A stretch of DNA of 64,000 nucleotides from Pleomorphovibrio marinus (lineage in GTDB: Bacteria; Bacteroidota; Bacteroidia; Cytophagales; Cyclobacteriaceae). Location: the NCBI RefSeq assembly GCF_003347495.1, contig NZ_QCXY01000001.1:1116001-1180000 (forward strand), given 5' to 3'. Every line of letters starts with the position of its first letter. Positions within the stretch are counted from its first letter, which is position 1. Made by a program: the position numbers and the translations under genes. This document shows positions 62,868-64,000 of this stretch, piece by piece. The notes under the pieces were generated by a model. That model searched no databases and was not told where the DNA came from. It saw nothing but the letters and a program-made list of their open reading frames with translations.

Positions 62868-64000
62868 CTAGAAATATCCCTCATTCTGGGTAAACTCATC
62901 TGGGTTAGTTATGGCATCCAATTGCTGTTGAGGGATGGGTCTTCTGATGTGGAAGGGTTGGATATTGGGAGCAGCATCAGGGTTGTGGGCCCTTACACGG
63001 TCCACCAAAGTTCCGGTTCGTTTAAGGTCGAACCAGCGCAACTGCTCTCCCGCAAACTCCCTTGCCCTTTCATCCAATATGAGGTCTAAAGTCATATCTG
63101 CAGCAGTGACCTCCATATCTGATTCGTGTCCTGGGTATGCTGCTCTTCTTCTAATGGCATTGAAATAGTCGGCGGCTAAAGAGGTGTTTCCCAGGTTTAG
63201 TTCAGCCTCGGCCACGATCATGTACATTTCTGCTAGACGGATTACAAAGGCGTCCCTTTGCCCCTGCATTTGGGCTACGGTTGGACGGGTGGGTTCGAGG
63301 AATTTTCTCAATGAGATGTACCTGTCCCTTACTCTTGGCATCCCGTTGGGATTATAGGTCCTGTTTCTATCGATAATGGTATAGGGTAGGGCATCCTTTT
63401 GTTCGTCAGTAAGTGCATATTTTGTAGCAAAAATAGCGGTGTCACCTTCATTGAAGGTAACGGATTTGGTGTCCTCCCCTGAGCTCAACGGTAGGTTATA
63501 TGTACCGGGATTATTTGCATACCATACTGTCTGAAAAGTGGCATTATACCGGCTGTCGATGGATTCATCAAAAAGGTCCAAAAAGTAAGTGGTGGGCATA
63601 AACCTTGCAAATGGCCTTCCATTTTCGATGTCCCTAATCATACCGGGCAATTGGTCATAGGTCATTAAAAAGAACAAATGGCTATTATTTCCTCCATCAC
63701 GGATTAAAATATCCCCTCCAGGTGCTTCTAGTTCCCTGTTAAAGATCAGGTCAGCGGTAAAGTTCACAATCCACACAGCCTCTTGATTTTGTATATTATT
63801 GATGTCCCAGAGTGCTTCATAGGTGGGCTCCAAGGCATAGTTGTAGCTGTCTATTATCCTTTTTGCTAGCTGCGAAGCTTCGGCATAGTTTCCTCTGGTG
63901 AGGTGCATTCTTGCTAGGAACGCTTCTGCAGCGGGTTTGATGGCTCTTCCATAGTCACTGGAGCTTTCCTGAAGATTGTCAATGGCAAACTGAAGGTCTT
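62868..64000 (-). CDS. SusD/RagB-family lipoprotein, 5' end outside window
   Basis: The frame is open to the right edge; an internal ATG at 63908 is not the real start. The visible about 377 codons hold SusD-typical parts: EAFLARMHLTRGNYAEASQLA, RLAEMYMIVAEAELNLGNTSL, ERAREFAGEQLRWFDLKRTGT and RRPIPQQQLDAITNPDEFTQN near the end. It resembles the first SusD at 38743-40473 in its C-terminal blocks. Its susC partner should lie just beyond the window. A terminator follows at 62806-62836. Confidence 0.93.
   Translation of the reverse strand, partial: DLQFAIDNLQESSSDYGRAIKPAAEAFLARMHLTRGNYAEASQLAKRIIDSYNYALEPTYEALWDINNIQNQEAVWIVNFTADLIFNRELEAPGGDILIRDGGNNSHLFFLMTYDQLPGMIRDIENGRPFARFMPTTYFLDLFDESIDSRYNATFQTVWYANNPGTYNLPLSSGEDTKSVTFNEGDTAIFATKYALTDEQKDALPYTIIDRNRTYNPNGMPRVRDRYISLRKFLEPTRPTVAQMQGQRDAFVIRLAEMYMIVAEAELNLGNTSLAADYFNAIRRRAAYPGHESDMEVTAADMTLDLILDERAREFAGEQLRWFDLKRTGTLVDRVRAHNPDAAPNIQPFHIRRPIPQQQLDAITNPDEFTQNEGYF

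Overview
The window reads as a chromosomal piece of a Bacteroidota genome. The evidence is SusC/SusD-type outer-membrane pairs, many secreted or lipoprotein carbohydrate enzymes, a LytTR regulator, DUF4142 and PorT-type barrel proteins, and almost no Shine-Dalgarno signals. A Cyclobacteriaceae-like (Cytophagales) host is my best guess, from gene style only. No rRNA, tRNA, CRISPR array or intact transposase was recognised.

Layout. 1-5.3 kb: a tight + strand operon (Gfo/Idh/MocA dehydrogenase cut by the window edge, two SDRs, RidA, M19 dipeptidase, ceramidase-like protein). 5.4-7.6 kb: a membrane LytTR regulator with an odd GNAT-like N-terminus, then an acyltransferase-3 protein. 7.6-25.7 kb: mixed accessory DNA with two large putative glycosidases (7651-10275 and 22100-24835), a decayed toxin-antitoxin pair, outer-membrane barrel proteins, a baeRF3 protein, small acetyltransferases and gene remnants. 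25.7-28.8 kb: repeat-rich DNA with two very small ORFs, then stress-type proteins (GspM-like, DUF4142).

29.4-57.7 kb is a pectin utilisation region. It has GH43 (minus strand); then GH28, PL10 and a BNR propeller protein; then SusC/SusD; then a long + strand array of PL1, a 1,048-aa beta-helix/C-terminal fusion, GH140 (apiosidase family), GH28, GH43 and a 613-aa BNR-propeller protein. This runs straight into cytoplasmic metabolism: a DapA/NAL-type aldolase, an SSS symporter, an iron alcohol dehydrogenase, a PdxA2-like dehydrogenase and a DUF1537 four-carbon-acid kinase. GH140 suggests an apiose-bearing pectin such as rhamnogalacturonan II (RG-II).

Main hypothesis. The last six genes look like a catabolic module for the C7 diacid of RG-II, 3-deoxy-D-lyxo-2-heptulosaric acid (Dha). 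The steps would be release by a propeller ketosidase, Na+-coupled uptake, retro-aldol to pyruvate plus D-threuronate (C4), reduction to D-threonate, 4-phosphorylation, then oxidative decarboxylation to dihydroxyacetone phosphate. The stereochemistry I work out for the C4 product, D-threo, is the one handled by the known DtnK/PdxA2 pair. This is inference, not proof.

57.7-64 kb: a sialidase-like pseudogene, a GntR regulator on the minus strand, a third large putative glycosidase, an intrinsic terminator, and a SusD cut by the right edge. A dispersed structured repeat lies directly upstream of start codons at least four times (26628, 27405, 40890, 59952).
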